DNA of 64,000 nt from GCA-2733415 sp964276095 (GCA_964276095.1 CAXYDR010000001.1:248001-312000); one strand, 5' to 3'; shown: positions 34,138 through 43,000, counted from the stretch's first letter. The notes: generated by a model not told the origin, from the letters alone. A program made the numbers and translations.

Positions 34138-34965
34138 TTAATTTATTTTATGTCCACATTCATAGCAAAAATCAGCATCATCACGATGATTACTAGCCGA
34201 ACATTGAGTGCAACTTTGGGTGTTTAGGTGTACTTTTCTATGATCTTTTGTCATTTCAGAAGAAACAATTCCAGTAGGAACAGCAATTACGGCATAACCT
34301 AAAATCATGATTATAGAAGCTATAAACTGTCCAAAAGGAGTTACTGGAGCAATATCACCATAGCCAACTGTTGTTAGAGTTACAATAGCCCAATATACGC
34401 TTCTAGGGATACTGGTAAAACCTCCTCCAGAACCTCCTTCTATCATATACATTAAAGTACCAAGTACAATACAAAGCATAAAAATAGCTAATAAAAAAAC
34501 AGATATTTTTGCTCTACTTGCTTTTAGTGCATTCGCTAATTGGTTTCCCTCTCCTATAAATCTAGCCAATTTTAAAATTCTGAATACACGTAATAAGCGT
34601 AATGCTCTTAAAGCAACTAATGCATGTGAACCAATGAAAAACAATGATAAGTATTTTGGTATAGTTGAAAGGAAATCTATCACTCCATAAAAGCTAAAAA
34701 TATATTCCTTTGGTTTTTTAATAACTACTATTCTGGCAAAATATTCTAAAGTGAAAAGGATAGTAATAATCCATTCTGCTAGATTTAATTCATGCGCATA
34801 ATTATTACCAATATCAGATACACTTTCTAGCATAACTACAGCTATACTAGCTAAAATTAAAAAGAGTAGTATAATATCAAACCATTTACCTGCAGGTGTA
34901 TCGGCTTCATAGATTATTTCATGAAGTTTCTTTTTCCAGGTGTATTGTTCTTTATTTTTTTGCAA
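34138..34965 (-). CDS. Voltage-gated-type potassium channel with C-terminal zinc ribbon
   Basis: A 275-residue membrane protein with six transmembrane segments. S4 is an Arg-rich helix ('LRALRLLRVFRILKLARF', about 118-135). The pore helix and selectivity filter are 'SVYWAIVTLTTVGYGDIAP', with TVGYGD diagnostic for K+. After S6 the cytoplasmic tail ends in two cysteine pairs (CTQC and CYEC spaced by about 12 residues), a zinc-ribbon-like element. The start is TTG at 34965. It lies 11 bases after the nuclease gene. It probably mediates K+ flux across the inner membrane; the role of the zinc ribbon is unknown. Confidence 0.9.
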   Translation of the reverse strand: MQKNKEQYTWKKKLHEIIYEADTPAGKWFDIILLFLILASIAVVMLESVSDIGNNYAHELNLAEWIITILFTLEYFARIVVIKKPKEYIFSFYGVIDFLSTIPKYLSLFFIGSHALVALRALRLLRVFRILKLARFIGEGNQLANALKASRAKISVFLLAIFMLCIVLGTLMYMIEGGSGGGFTSIPRSVYWAIVTLTTVGYGDIAPVTPFGQFIASIIMILGYAVIAVPTGIVSSEMTKDHRKVHLNTQSCTQCSASNHRDDADFCYECGHKIN

Positions 34966-34976
34966 TGCTTTGTTGT

Positions 34977-36350
34977 TTATTTTTTTATTGGTAGCGGGAT
35001 TATTTTCTTCACTTTTTTAGTTCTTAAAAAACTTTGAATCAAATGTTGTGTATCTCTATTGTCCTCCATTGGAGTGATGATGTCTCTCAGGATTTCTATA
35101 TTATTAATTTGATGGTTTAATTGATAAAATCCATAGCCTTTATATTCTCCATTTTCAATTAAAATAGCGCTAGATTCATTATGAGTTCTACCGTTGTCAA
35201 TAATAATTTTATTGGCACTTTTATAAGAATATTCTTCTATAAACAAAGCGACACGTTTGTTATAGGTAACTTTTGACTCTTCATTGCAACAAGCACCTTT
35301 ACACTCCTTTGTTTTATAAGGAAAACATGTTCCTTCTGTTATAGATATGTTATTAATAGTCTGACATAATTCATATTTGTCAGTTATTTTAAGTAAGAAT
35401 TTTTTAGCTTCACTAACAGATGAAAAAGAGGTGATTGCTTTTTTTCTATGGTCAATTTTATCAAAAGTTAAACTGATATATCCATTATCATCCTTTTTTT
35501 GATACATTCCAAACTGAAAATTAGTTTTTCGTTTAGAACGATTATATAAAGGTTGATTCGTTTTTATTTCTTGACACTCTTTTAATAGCGCAATTAATTC
35601 ATTTCCTGTTTCTTCATAAGTAACAGTACTCACTAAACGTTGAATATTTCTCGCTTTTCTATTAGTTCCTAAGAAATGCTGATTAACTCTTTTTTTAATG
35701 TTTTTACTTTTTCCAATATATATAATTGTACCGTCAGCTTTATGTATATAATACACGCCAGTTTTTGAGGGTAAATCCTCAATAATATGCGCTAATTTAG
35801 CTGGGGTTTTCTTTTCGATAAGTTCTTTAATACTTTCGTTAACGATAGTCTTTTCAGTGTCTTTATCTAACAATAGTTTAAACAAATGCACTGTAGCTAA
35901 AGCATCACCAGAAGCTCTATGTCGGTCAGTCATAGGAATTCCTAAGGCCTTAACTAGAGTTCCTAATTTGTATTTTTCCTGACCAGGAATTAATTTTTTA
36001 CTTAACTCAACAGTACACAATGTTTTTTTAACAAAATCATATCCTAAGCGTCTGTATTCAGTACGCAAAATTCTGTAGTCAAAAGAAGTATTGTGGGCCA
36101 CAAGAATACAATCTTGAGTAATTTCTACAATACGTTTGGCAACCTCATGAAATTTAGGTGCATTGCGTAACATTTTATTGTTAATACCGGTAAGGTTAAC
36201 AACAAATGGTTGAATTTCTTTTTCTGGATTTACTAAAGATATAAACTGATCAACTATTTCATGACCGTCATATTTGTATATAGCAATTTCGGTAATTCCT
36301 TCTTCATTGAATTTCCCTCCAGTTGTCTCTATGTCTACTATTGCGTAAAT
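34977..36350 (-). CDS. DnaQ-like 3'-5' exonuclease fused to GIY-YIG nuclease; probable ATT start
   Basis: A protein of about 457 residues. Residues 1-170 form a DEDDh exonuclease: motif I 'IVDIETTGGKFNEEG', motif II 'LVAHNTSFDYRIL' and motif III 'HRASGDALAT'. Residues from about 200 form a UvrC-type GIY-YIG domain ('KTGVYYIHKADGTIIYIGKS'), followed by a Cys-containing segment ('CKGACCNEES') as in UvrC/Cho relatives. It probably acts in DNA repair. The first in-frame ATG is at 36173, after motif I. Upstream the frame continues to 'YAIVDIETTG' with no ATG, GTG, TTG or CTG; the codon in the usual start position is ATT (36350), 3 bases after the yggS stop. Confidence 0.85.
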   Translation of the reverse strand: MYAIVDIETTGGKFNEEGITEIAIYKYDGHEIVDQFISLVNPEKEIQPFVVNLTGINNKMLRNAPKFHEVAKRIVEITQDCILVAHNTSFDYRILRTEYRRLGYDFVKKTLCTVELSKKLIPGQEKYKLGTLVKALGIPMTDRHRASGDALATVHLFKLLLDKDTEKTIVNESIKELIEKKTPAKLAHIIEDLPSKTGVYYIHKADGTIIYIGKSKNIKKRVNQHFLGTNRKARNIQRLVSTVTYEETGNELIALLKECQEIKTNQPLYNRSKRKTNFQFGMYQKKDDNGYISLTFDKIDHRKKAITSFSSVSEAKKFLLKITDKYELCQTINNISITEGTCFPYKTKECKGACCNEESKVTYNKRVALFIEEYSYKSANKIIIDNGRTHNESSAILIENGEYKGYGFYQLNHQINNIEILRDIITPMEDNRDTQHLIQSFLRTKKVKKIIPLPIKK

Positions 36351-36353
36351 AAC

Positions 36354-37025
36354 TTATATATTATAATTTCTAACTCCAAATATACTACTTCCTACTCTAA
36401 CCATGGTACTCCCGCAATTAATTGCCAATTCATAATCACCACTCATACCCATCGAAATTGTTTTTAACTCACAATTATAAGTTTTAATTTCTTTTAGGTC
36501 ATTAAAAGAGTTGCTTAAGTAGTTAAATTCACTAGTTACTTGCTCTTGGTTATCGGTAAATGAAGCCATCCCCATTAATCCAGTTATTTTAATGTTTTTT
36601 AAGCTTGAAAATTCATCTGAATGAAGAATAACTTTTGCTTCTTCAAAAGTCATTCCTGCTTTAGAGTCCTCTTGAGCTATCTTGATTTGTAACAAACAAT
36701 CAATTATTCTACTATGTTTTATTGCTTGTTTATTAATTTCTTGTAATAATTTAAAACTATCTACGCCATGAATTAAACTAACATACTCCGCCATGTATTT
36801 TACTTTGTTGCGTTGTAAGTTACCAATCATATGCCATTCAATATCTTTCGGTAAAACTTCCCATTTCTGAGTCATTTCTTGAATTTTATTTTCACCAAAA
36901 ATACGTTGACCAGAATCATAGGCTTCTTGTAAAGCCTCTAGTGGTTTAGTTTTTGAAACAGCAACTAGTGTAACATGTTTTGGTATGGTACTTTTTATTT
37001 GATTGAGGTTTTGGGTAATACTCAT
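36354..37025 (-). CDS. yggS: YggS-family pyridoxal phosphate homeostasis protein
   Basis: A 223-residue single-domain TIM-barrel PLP-binding protein. 'VTLVAVSKTKPLEALQEAYD' contains the PLP-binding Lys; 'IFGENKIQEMTQKWE', 'EWHMIGNLQRNKVKY', 'GLMGMASF' and 'SMGMSGDYELAINCGSTMVR' are conserved. It has no enzymatic activity of its own and controls free PLP. It is 26 bases after DUF1015 and its stop lies 3 bases from the nuclease start. Confidence 0.95.
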   Translation of the reverse strand: MSITQNLNQIKSTIPKHVTLVAVSKTKPLEALQEAYDSGQRIFGENKIQEMTQKWEVLPKDIEWHMIGNLQRNKVKYMAEYVSLIHGVDSFKLLQEINKQAIKHSRIIDCLLQIKIAQEDSKAGMTFEEAKVILHSDEFSSLKNIKITGLMGMASFTDNQEQVTSEFNYLSNSFNDLKEIKTYNCELKTISMGMSGDYELAINCGSTMVRVGSSIFGVRNYNI

Positions 37026-37051
37026 TTTGTATATAATAGTATTATGAAATA

Positions 37052-38269
37052 TTAAAATTCATATATAGTTAGTCCACTTCGTAATTTAGGCTCTATATAG
37101 GTACTCTTGGGTGGCATTGTTAAACCTTCGTCGGCTATCTGTTTCATTTGCGTAACGCTTATTGGCAACATCCCAAAAGCAACTTGAAATCCTTCGGTAT
37201 CTACTTGTTGTTTCAGTTCTATCATGTCTTTAGTTCCTGGAAGATAATCCAGGCGTTTTTCGTTACGTAAATCAGTTATTCCTAAAATAGGATTTAAAAC
37301 TAATTTGTAAAGTATTTGAGCATCCAAAGATTCAAGTGCATTTTCAAATTTTAAAAAACTTGAGCGCAAGTGTAAAATATAAAATTCACCATCAAGATAC
37401 ATGCTAAAATGATGTTGTGTAGAAAGTTTACGGGGTTTTAAACCGCAATTTTCTATAGTAAAAATAGCATCTAACTGAATTAAAAAATCTTTTTTCAACA
37501 ATCCATTTAAGTCCTTAATTAATCTGTAAAATTCATATATTTTCAAATCAGATTCAGGAATCAAACAGCTCATAAAATGTTTCTGTGAAGCATCTGGTGT
37601 ATTGTAATCATTTGCAAGTAGGGCAGAAGAAGCACTTCTGTGATGTCCGTCAGCAATGTATAAGCTATCAATGTTTTTAAATTCATTTTGAATTGTAGCT
37701 ATTTGTGTAGCATCATCAATTAGCCATAAAAAATGCGATATTCTATCCGTTGTTGAAAATTCGTATTCAGGACGATCCCTCATTATAACACTAAATAAAT
37801 CTTCAAGTATATTATTTTTAGGATAGGTTAATAAAACTGGTTCTGCATTAAAACCAACCGTATCAATATATTCTTTAAAAAGTTGTTCTCTTTTCTCTAA
37901 TGTGTTCTCATGAATTTTAATAACATTAGTATTATAATCCTCAACTGATGTAGCACCAACAATACCAATAAAAGTATCGGTACGCGTAACCATTTTGTAT
38001 AAATAAAACTTAGGAGTGTCATCTTGAACAAAGAAATTTTCGTCTTTAAATTCATGATAGCGGTTACGCACCAAATTAAACTCTTTCTTGGTAGATATTT
38101 CCTGAGCAAATTTATATCCTGGATTTAAAATTTGTAAAAAAGAATATGGATTGTTCTTTAAACGGAATTCTAAACCTTCCTTGTCATAAATATGATAGGA
38201 ACGAGAAACCACTAAATTGGCTTTATCTCGTGTGGGTCTAACTGCTTTAAAGGGTTGTACTGATGCCAT
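37052..38269 (-). CDS. DUF1015 domain protein
   Basis: A 405-residue member of the DUF1015 family, recognised from 'VQPFKAVRPTRDKANLVVSR' at the N-terminus, 'IADGHHRSASSALLA' in the middle (a conserved His pair) and 'SVTQMKQIADEGLTMPPKST' near the C-terminus. The biochemical role is not established; cytoplasmic, no signal peptide. It precedes yggS in the same operon, an arrangement that I believe recurs in Flavobacteriia. Confidence 0.9.
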   Translation of the reverse strand: MASVQPFKAVRPTRDKANLVVSRSYHIYDKEGLEFRLKNNPYSFLQILNPGYKFAQEISTKKEFNLVRNRYHEFKDENFFVQDDTPKFYLYKMVTRTDTFIGIVGATSVEDYNTNVIKIHENTLEKREQLFKEYIDTVGFNAEPVLLTYPKNNILEDLFSVIMRDRPEYEFSTTDRISHFLWLIDDATQIATIQNEFKNIDSLYIADGHHRSASSALLANDYNTPDASQKHFMSCLIPESDLKIYEFYRLIKDLNGLLKKDFLIQLDAIFTIENCGLKPRKLSTQHHFSMYLDGEFYILHLRSSFLKFENALESLDAQILYKLVLNPILGITDLRNEKRLDYLPGTKDMIELKQQVDTEGFQVAFGMLPISVTQMKQIADEGLTMPPKSTYIEPKLRSGLTIYEF

Positions 38270-38301
38270 TTTAATTTTGTTATATTCTATAAATATGTTA
38301 G

Positions 38302-38550
38302 TTACTTATTATTTTTGTGGTTTTCTAAAGATTTTTTACAAGCACCAATAAAGTAATTTACGGGGTATTCAATATTATCTTTTTCAACTTTTTCTTTAAT
38401 ATATATTATCATTTTAAAAAACCTATCTTCTAATATTTTATGTGTTTGTTGTAGAAGTACCTCATTGTTTTTTAACGATAAATAATCGAAACTTAAATGA
38501 GTTTTTAAAAGGTTTTGGATTTGATAATTTAGGTTGACTTTTTTACTCAT
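38302..38550 (-). CDS. Small hypothetical protein
   Basis: An 82-residue lysine-rich, mainly helical protein without signal peptide or membrane segment. It is ATG-initiated, co-oriented with DUF1015 and 32 bases upstream of it, with no competing ORF, which is the main support for it being real. No motif is recognised. A terminator (38691-38727) separates it from the dehydrogenase gene upstream, so it may be the first gene of the DUF1015 operon. Confidence 0.5.
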   Translation of the reverse strand: MSKKVNLNYQIQNLLKTHLSFDYLSLKNNEVLLQQTHKILEDRFFKMIIYIKEKVEKDNIEYPVNYFIGACKKSLENHKNNK

Positions 38551-38690
38551 TGAATTTATTTATAAAACCCTAAAAAGGTTTACTATTTAAGTAATTACTC
38601 ACCCACTTAATAAGCAATTTCGATTGTGATGTTAAATTAAAAATTAATACTTAAATGTATGGTTTTTATTTTATAGAAAAGACAATCCAT

Positions 38691-38727
38691 AAAAAGACCT
38701 CACAAATTTTTTGAAATAAGTGAGGTC
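38691..38727 (-). terminator. Terminator after the 3-hydroxyacyl-CoA dehydrogenase gene
   Basis: Reading the minus strand, gacctcac pairs with gtgaggtc across a 16-base AT-rich loop and is followed by five T. It lies about 20 bases after the stop at 38748. The remaining 140 bases up to the small gene show no further feature that I can support. Confidence 0.75.
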
Positions 38728-38747
38728 AGTTTGTGTATTCAATATGT

Positions 38748-39635
38748 TTAAGCAAACATTTTAGCTACTTTTTCTGCTTTTCTACTTTCAGAATAGTCGT
38801 AGAATCCTTCTTTTGATTTTACTCCTAATTTACCTGCCATTACCATGTTTACTAATAACGGACATGGTGCGTATTTAGGATTTTTAAATCCATCATGCAT
38901 AACATTTAGGATAGATAAACAAACATCTAAACCAATAAAGTCAGCTAATTGTAATGGTCCCATTGGGTGTGCCATACCTAATTTCATAACTGTATCGATT
39001 TCTTCAACTCCTGCAACACCATTGTATAATGTTTCAATAGCTTCATTAATCATTGGCATTAATATTCTGTTTGCAACAAAACCTGGATAATCATTTACTT
39101 CAGTAGGAATCTTTTTTAAGTTCTTGGATAGTTCCATTATAGTATTGGTAACTTCATCAGAAGTATTATATCCTCTAATAATCTCCACCAATTTCATAAT
39201 TGGTACAGGGTTCATAAAGTGCATACCAATAACCATTTCTGGTCTTGATGTAACTGCTGCTATTTGTGTAATAGAAATAGAAGAAGTGTTTGTAGCAAGG
39301 ATAGTATCCTTTGGACATAATTCATCTAAATCTTTAAATATTTTTAACTTAAGATTTAAGTTTTCTGTAGCGGCTTCAACAACTAACCCAGTATTCATTA
39401 CACCTTCCTTCATAGAAGTGTAAGTAGTAATGTTTGCTAAAGTCTCGGTTTTATCTGCTTCAGTAATTTTTTCCTTAGTGACCATACGGTCTAGGTTTTT
39501 GGCAATAGTTGCCATTCCTTTATCTAAAGAATCTTGAGAGATATCTATTAATTGAACTTTATATCCGCATTGAGCAAATGTATGTGCAATACCATTACCC
39601 ATTGTTCCAGCTCCAATTACTGCTACGTTTTTCAT
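38748..39635 (-). CDS. 3-hydroxybutyryl-CoA dehydrogenase family protein
   Basis: A 295-residue NAD-dependent dehydrogenase oxidising 3-hydroxyacyl-CoA to 3-oxoacyl-CoA. N-terminal Rossmann motif 'VIGAGTMGNGIAHTFAQCGY'; catalytic region 'VIGMHFMNPVPIMKLVEII' with the His-Glu pair; C-terminal domain 'PMGPLQLADFIGLDVCLSIL'. Length fits Hbd/PaaH single-function enzymes. It follows the Gfo/Idh/MocA gene by 91 bases, with a small hairpin (39655-39674) between. Probably acts in fatty acid or aromatic compound breakdown; no other pathway genes are near. Confidence 0.92.
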   Translation of the reverse strand: MKNVAVIGAGTMGNGIAHTFAQCGYKVQLIDISQDSLDKGMATIAKNLDRMVTKEKITEADKTETLANITTYTSMKEGVMNTGLVVEAATENLNLKLKIFKDLDELCPKDTILATNTSSISITQIAAVTSRPEMVIGMHFMNPVPIMKLVEIIRGYNTSDEVTNTIMELSKNLKKIPTEVNDYPGFVANRILMPMINEAIETLYNGVAGVEEIDTVMKLGMAHPMGPLQLADFIGLDVCLSILNVMHDGFKNPKYAPCPLLVNMVMAGKLGVKSKEGFYDYSESRKAEKVAKMFA

Positions 39636-39726
39636 ATTAAAAGTAATTTTAAATATTCCCTTGAAAAAGGGAATCTGTTTTTATTTTAGTTATATCTTTA
39701 ATCAATTGACTAAAGTGAATACTTAA

Positions 39727-40713
39727 TTATTTTTTGTTATTCCCACTGGTGGGTTTAAAGCAATTGATTATTTGGTGTGCGATACGTAAAGCCTCAGTAC
39801 CATCTTCCAAAGTAACTATAGGTGTAGTATTGTTATTTATGGCATCAGCAAATGTTTCTAACTCATCCAATATTGCATTATTAGTGTCAATTTCAGGATT
39901 GTCAAAATAGATTTGTTTCTTAATACCTTCTGCATTTTGTAAAATCATATCAAAGTCACCTGGAGTCTCTGGGGCATCTTTCATTTTTACTACTTCACAT
40001 TTTTTCTCTAAAAAATCAACAGAAATATAAGCGTCCTTTTGGAAGAAACGTGATTTACGCATATTCTTTAAAGAAATTCTACTAGAAGTTAAATTTGCAA
40101 CACAACCGTTTTCAAATTCTAAACGTGCGTTGGCAATATCTGGAGTTTCACTAATTACAGAAACACCACTTGCTGAAACGTTAGTTACTTTAGATTGTAC
40201 GACACTCAATATCGCATCAATATCATGAATCATTAAATCTAACACTACAGGAACATCCGTACCACGTGGATTAAATTCAGCCAATCGATGTGTTTCGATA
40301 AACATCGGACTATTGATCTTATTTTTTACCGCTATAAAAGCAGGGTTAAAACGTTCAACATGTCCTACTTGCCCTTTTATATTATTCTTATTTGCTAAAC
40401 TCACTATTTCTTCAGCTTCTTGAACTGTATTAGAAATAGGTTTTTCAATAAAGACATGCTTTTTTGATTTAATTACTTGTATCGCACAATCATGGTGAGA
40501 AAGCGTAGGAGTAACAATATCTACTACATCAACAGCATCAATTAATTCTTGTATAGTGTCAAAAGCCTTATATCCATATTCTGCAGCTATCTTTGCAGCA
40601 TTATCTTTGTTAGGATCATAAAATCCTACCAGTTCATATTTATTAGATTCATTAAGTAAGCGCAAATGAATTTTCCCTAAATGACCTGCTCCTAATACTC
40701 CTGCTTTTAACAT
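39727..40713 (-). CDS. Gfo/Idh/MocA family oxidoreductase
   Basis: A 328-residue NAD(P)-dependent oxidoreductase. The Rossmann motif is 'GVLGAGHLGKIHLRLLNE', the family Lys-Pro motif 'VFIEKPISNTVQEAEEIV', and the C-terminal domain has 'VVLDLMIHDIDAILSVV', where the catalytic His of the D-x-x-x-H block lies. Substrate, probably a sugar or inositol derivative, is unknown. The frame is open to a TTG at 40743, but that TTG lies in the promoter box, so ATG 40713 is used. Confidence 0.9.
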   Translation of the reverse strand: MLKAGVLGAGHLGKIHLRLLNESNKYELVGFYDPNKDNAAKIAAEYGYKAFDTIQELIDAVDVVDIVTPTLSHHDCAIQVIKSKKHVFIEKPISNTVQEAEEIVSLANKNNIKGQVGHVERFNPAFIAVKNKINSPMFIETHRLAEFNPRGTDVPVVLDLMIHDIDAILSVVQSKVTNVSASGVSVISETPDIANARLEFENGCVANLTSSRISLKNMRKSRFFQKDAYISVDFLEKKCEVVKMKDAPETPGDFDMILQNAEGIKKQIYFDNPEIDTNNAILDELETFADAINNNTTPIVTLEDGTEALRIAHQIINCFKPTSGNNKK

Positions 40714-40740
40714 ATTTAATTTTTGTTTTTGTAATGCAAA

Positions 40741-40748
40741 CAAAAATA
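40741..40748 (-). promoter_or_regulatory. -7 box (TATTTTTG) for the Gfo/Idh/MocA gene
   Basis: Exact TAnnTTTG on the minus strand, 27 bases ahead of ATG 40713. Its TTG would otherwise be read as a start codon. Confidence 0.55.
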
Positions 40749-40797
40749 AGAATTTTTATAAAGTATTCTGCGAAAAGAAGAAAAAGCTTTTGGTATA

Positions 40798-41940
40798 TTA
40801 TCTTATGAACAACTGAACTTTATTTTCAATAGTATTATCTCCAGCTGGCATACCTCCACTATATGTATTATAGCTTCCTAAGGAGTACCACCAATTGCCA
40901 TGGTTGACCGAGCCATCTAAAAATGTTGAAGAACTATTACTCTCTAAGCCACCCCAAAAACTTCCAACCATATCAGTAGATATGGCTTGGTATCCAGGTA
41001 CAGGGCTAGAAGGAGATCCACCGCTTCTTGGGTCAAATGTTTGTATCCAATGATTGGTCCGATTTGTAGCAGGGTAGTGTAATCGAAATTCATAATCTGA
41101 AGCTGACTTAAGATCATCAATTTTATTCAGAATGGAATATTTTTCGGTTGTAATTCCTGGGTTAGTAATATCGAACGAATCTGCCTCTGTATCATTTGCC
41201 CAAAAGCCACCTGTAACATCATGGTTGAATACAAGTGTCCAACCACCTCCATTATTTGTCATATCACAATAACAATCAAAAGGAAGGTTACCACCAACTC
41301 CATCAGGGTCTATGGTATAAATTCCGTCAATATTAGATCCACTATTTTTAAGCTCTAAGCAATTAGCGTATGGTTGACTAGTTGCATTAACAGTTGTAGT
41401 ACAAGTAAAACCAGTGCCCACAAAATCTATTGTAAAAGTGTCCGCTTGTTGTAGCACAGGTGTCCCTACACCAATAAGTGTTATGGTATTGATGCCTAAT
41501 GATGGAAAGGCTCCAGCTGCAGTATAACTATATCCGTTTACAGTATTTGTATTTATTACGTAAGTATCTAATGTATTAACTATTACATCAATATTTATTG
41601 TATTAGTATTGTTTAAAGCTATATTAATAATATTTGGACCACTAATTGACATAGAAGTACAATCTAATTTGTTTTTTTGTACTTGTCCTAAGCATTCTGA
41701 CCACGTTGCTCCGTTAAAATATTGAAAACAATTGCTATCTAAATTATAGATAAATAGTCCTTCTGCTGGAGAAGTAATATTATTTCGTTGTATCTCGGTC
41801 ATTCTTGGGGGTAAAAATCCACTTGTAGTAGATGATACCTCTAAAGCAGATGATGTGTCAGGTGATGTAGTTCCAATCCCTACTTGTGAAAAAGTACTAT
41901 AAGTGAAGCTTATAAGTAATAGTTTCAATATTAATTTCAT
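40798..41940 (-). CDS. Secreted protein with bacterial fibrinogen-like (YCDxxxxGGGW) domain
   Basis: A 380-residue exported protein. Signal peptide at 1-18 ('LLLISFTYSTFSQ'). Residues 19-70 hold the 'VGIGTTSPDTSSALEVSSTT' and 'GFLPPRMT' motifs common in secreted Bacteroidota proteins. A beta-rich spacer follows, and residues 190-380 form a fibrinogen C-terminal-like domain with 'CYCDMTNNGGGWTLVFNHDV', the YCD-GGGW signature. No T9SS sorting domain is present; the chain ends 'VQLFIR'. It may bind glycans or proteins at the cell surface. It has its own promoter and points away from pcm. Confidence 0.82.
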   Translation of the reverse strand: MKLILKLLLISFTYSTFSQVGIGTTSPDTSSALEVSSTTSGFLPPRMTEIQRNNITSPAEGLFIYNLDSNCFQYFNGATWSECLGQVQKNKLDCTSMSISGPNIINIALNNTNTINIDVIVNTLDTYVINTNTVNGYSYTAAGAFPSLGINTITLIGVGTPVLQQADTFTIDFVGTGFTCTTTVNATSQPYANCLELKNSGSNIDGIYTIDPDGVGGNLPFDCYCDMTNNGGGWTLVFNHDVTGGFWANDTEADSFDITNPGITTEKYSILNKIDDLKSASDYEFRLHYPATNRTNHWIQTFDPRSGGSPSSPVPGYQAISTDMVGSFWGGLESNSSSTFLDGSVNHGNWWYSLGSYNTYSGGMPAGDNTIENKVQLFIR

Positions 41941-41958
41941 GGGTTAATAATTTCCTTG

Positions 41959-41966
41959 CAAAGTTA
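41959..41966 (-). promoter_or_regulatory. -7 box (TAACTTTG) for the fibrinogen-like gene
   Basis: Exact TAnnTTTG on the minus strand, 18 bases ahead of the ATG at 41940. The 242-base gap to pcm holds this box and the divergent one at 42150; I see nothing else in it. Confidence 0.5.
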
Positions 41967-42149
41967 CCTTTTTTGTCTTTTTGTTACCCATTTTTAAGAT
42001 TTATTTGTGAGAAATTCGATGAACTGTGCTTATTAATTGATAGTACTATTATTGTTGTTGAAATTGAGGGATTGATTAACGCTATTTATGAGAATAAATA
42101 TTGTTAAGAATTTTACAAACAGCAAGTCAATTATATTAAAAGATTAATT

Positions 42150-42157
42150 TATTTTTG
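42150..42157 (+). promoter_or_regulatory. -7 box (TATTTTTG) for pcm
   Basis: Exact TAnnTTTG, 25 bases ahead of the TTG start codon at 42183. It is distinct from that TTG, so the start assignment is not affected. Confidence 0.5.
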
Positions 42158-42182
42158 CAATTCAATTTAATAAAAATTTTCA

Positions 42183-42824
42183 TTGAAAGATACGTTTAAA
42201 CATCAAGGCTTACGAAAGCAATTAATTTCATTACTGAAAGATAAAGGGATTCTTGATCTTAGGGTTTTGGAGGCAATGAATAGAGTACCTCGTCATTTAT
42301 TTTTAGATTCAAGCTTTGAAGCGCATTCGTATCAAAATAAAGCCTTTCCAATAGGTGCTGATCAAACTATTTCGCACCCATTTACCGTAGCTTTTCAAAC
42401 TGAATTATTACAATTAAAAGAAAATCATGTAGTTCTTGAAATAGGTACAGGATGTGGTTATCAAACAGCTGTTTTGTTAGAAATGGGCGTAAAAGTATTT
42501 TCTATTGAGCGCCAGCAAGAGTTGTTTAAAAAAACGAAGCTTTTTTTGCCAAAACTAGGATATAGAGCTAAACAACTTATTTTTGGAGATGGATATAAAG
42601 GATTACCAGAATATGCTCCTTATGATAGTATAGTAGTTACTGCTGGAGCACCTTATGTTCCAAACCCTCTATTAGCACAATTAAAAATAGGAGGAAGGTT
42701 AGTTATTCCAATAGGTGATGACCCTCAAATAATGCATTTGTATGTGCGTACTTCCGCTACTGAATTTAAAAAAGAAACTTTTGGAGAGTTTAGGTTTGTC
42801 CCTATGTTAGAAGATAAAAATTAA
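42183..42824 (+). CDS. pcm: Protein-L-isoaspartate O-methyltransferase, TTG start
   Basis: A 213-residue repair methyltransferase acting on isoaspartyl residues in aged proteins with SAM. 'VPRHLFLDSSFEAHSYQNKA' and 'PIGADQTISHPFTVAFQTEL' are the substrate-binding signatures, 'VLEIGTGCGYQTAVLLEMG' is SAM motif I, and 'IVVTAGAPYVPNPLLAQLK' follows. The start is TTG; the family N-terminus 'KDTFKHQGLRKQL' begins right after it and no ATG is available. Confidence 0.94.
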   Translation: MKDTFKHQGLRKQLISLLKDKGILDLRVLEAMNRVPRHLFLDSSFEAHSYQNKAFPIGADQTISHPFTVAFQTELLQLKENHVVLEIGTGCGYQTAVLLEMGVKVFSIERQQELFKKTKLFLPKLGYRAKQLIFGDGYKGLPEYAPYDSIVVTAGAPYVPNPLLAQLKIGGRLVIPIGDDPQIMHLYVRTSATEFKKETFGEFRFVPMLEDKN

Positions 42825-42958
42825 ACTAATCTTATCTGAAATAAACAGTGTACTCTTCTGATATTCTTCTGGTTATCTGTTTTAGTTGGAATTAAGTATT
42901 TCGTTATTAGCATATATTTCATTAACTTTATTAAATATTCAACAAATATTTTTTTCTA

Positions 42959-42966
42959 TAAATTTG
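42959..42966 (+). promoter_or_regulatory. -7 box (TAAATTTG) for the hybrid sensor kinase
   Basis: Exact TAnnTTTG, 34 bases ahead of the ATG at 43001, in the 176-base gap after pcm. Confidence 0.45.
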
Positions 42967-43000
42967 ATAGATATTTATTTAGGTTGTAAGATCTTTTAAA

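Noticed and set aside
36261..36467. Plus-strand 68-codon frame across the yggS/nuclease junction
   Set aside because: It is the antisense of the yggS C-terminus and the nuclease N-terminus; both minus-strand genes have strong motifs here.
39655..39674. Hairpin attccctt-gaaa-aagggaat as a terminator between the Gfo/Idh/MocA and dehydrogenase genes
   Set aside because: The stem is perfect, but on the minus strand it is not followed by a continuous T run; it could be a processing or attenuation site, so I did not list it as a terminator.
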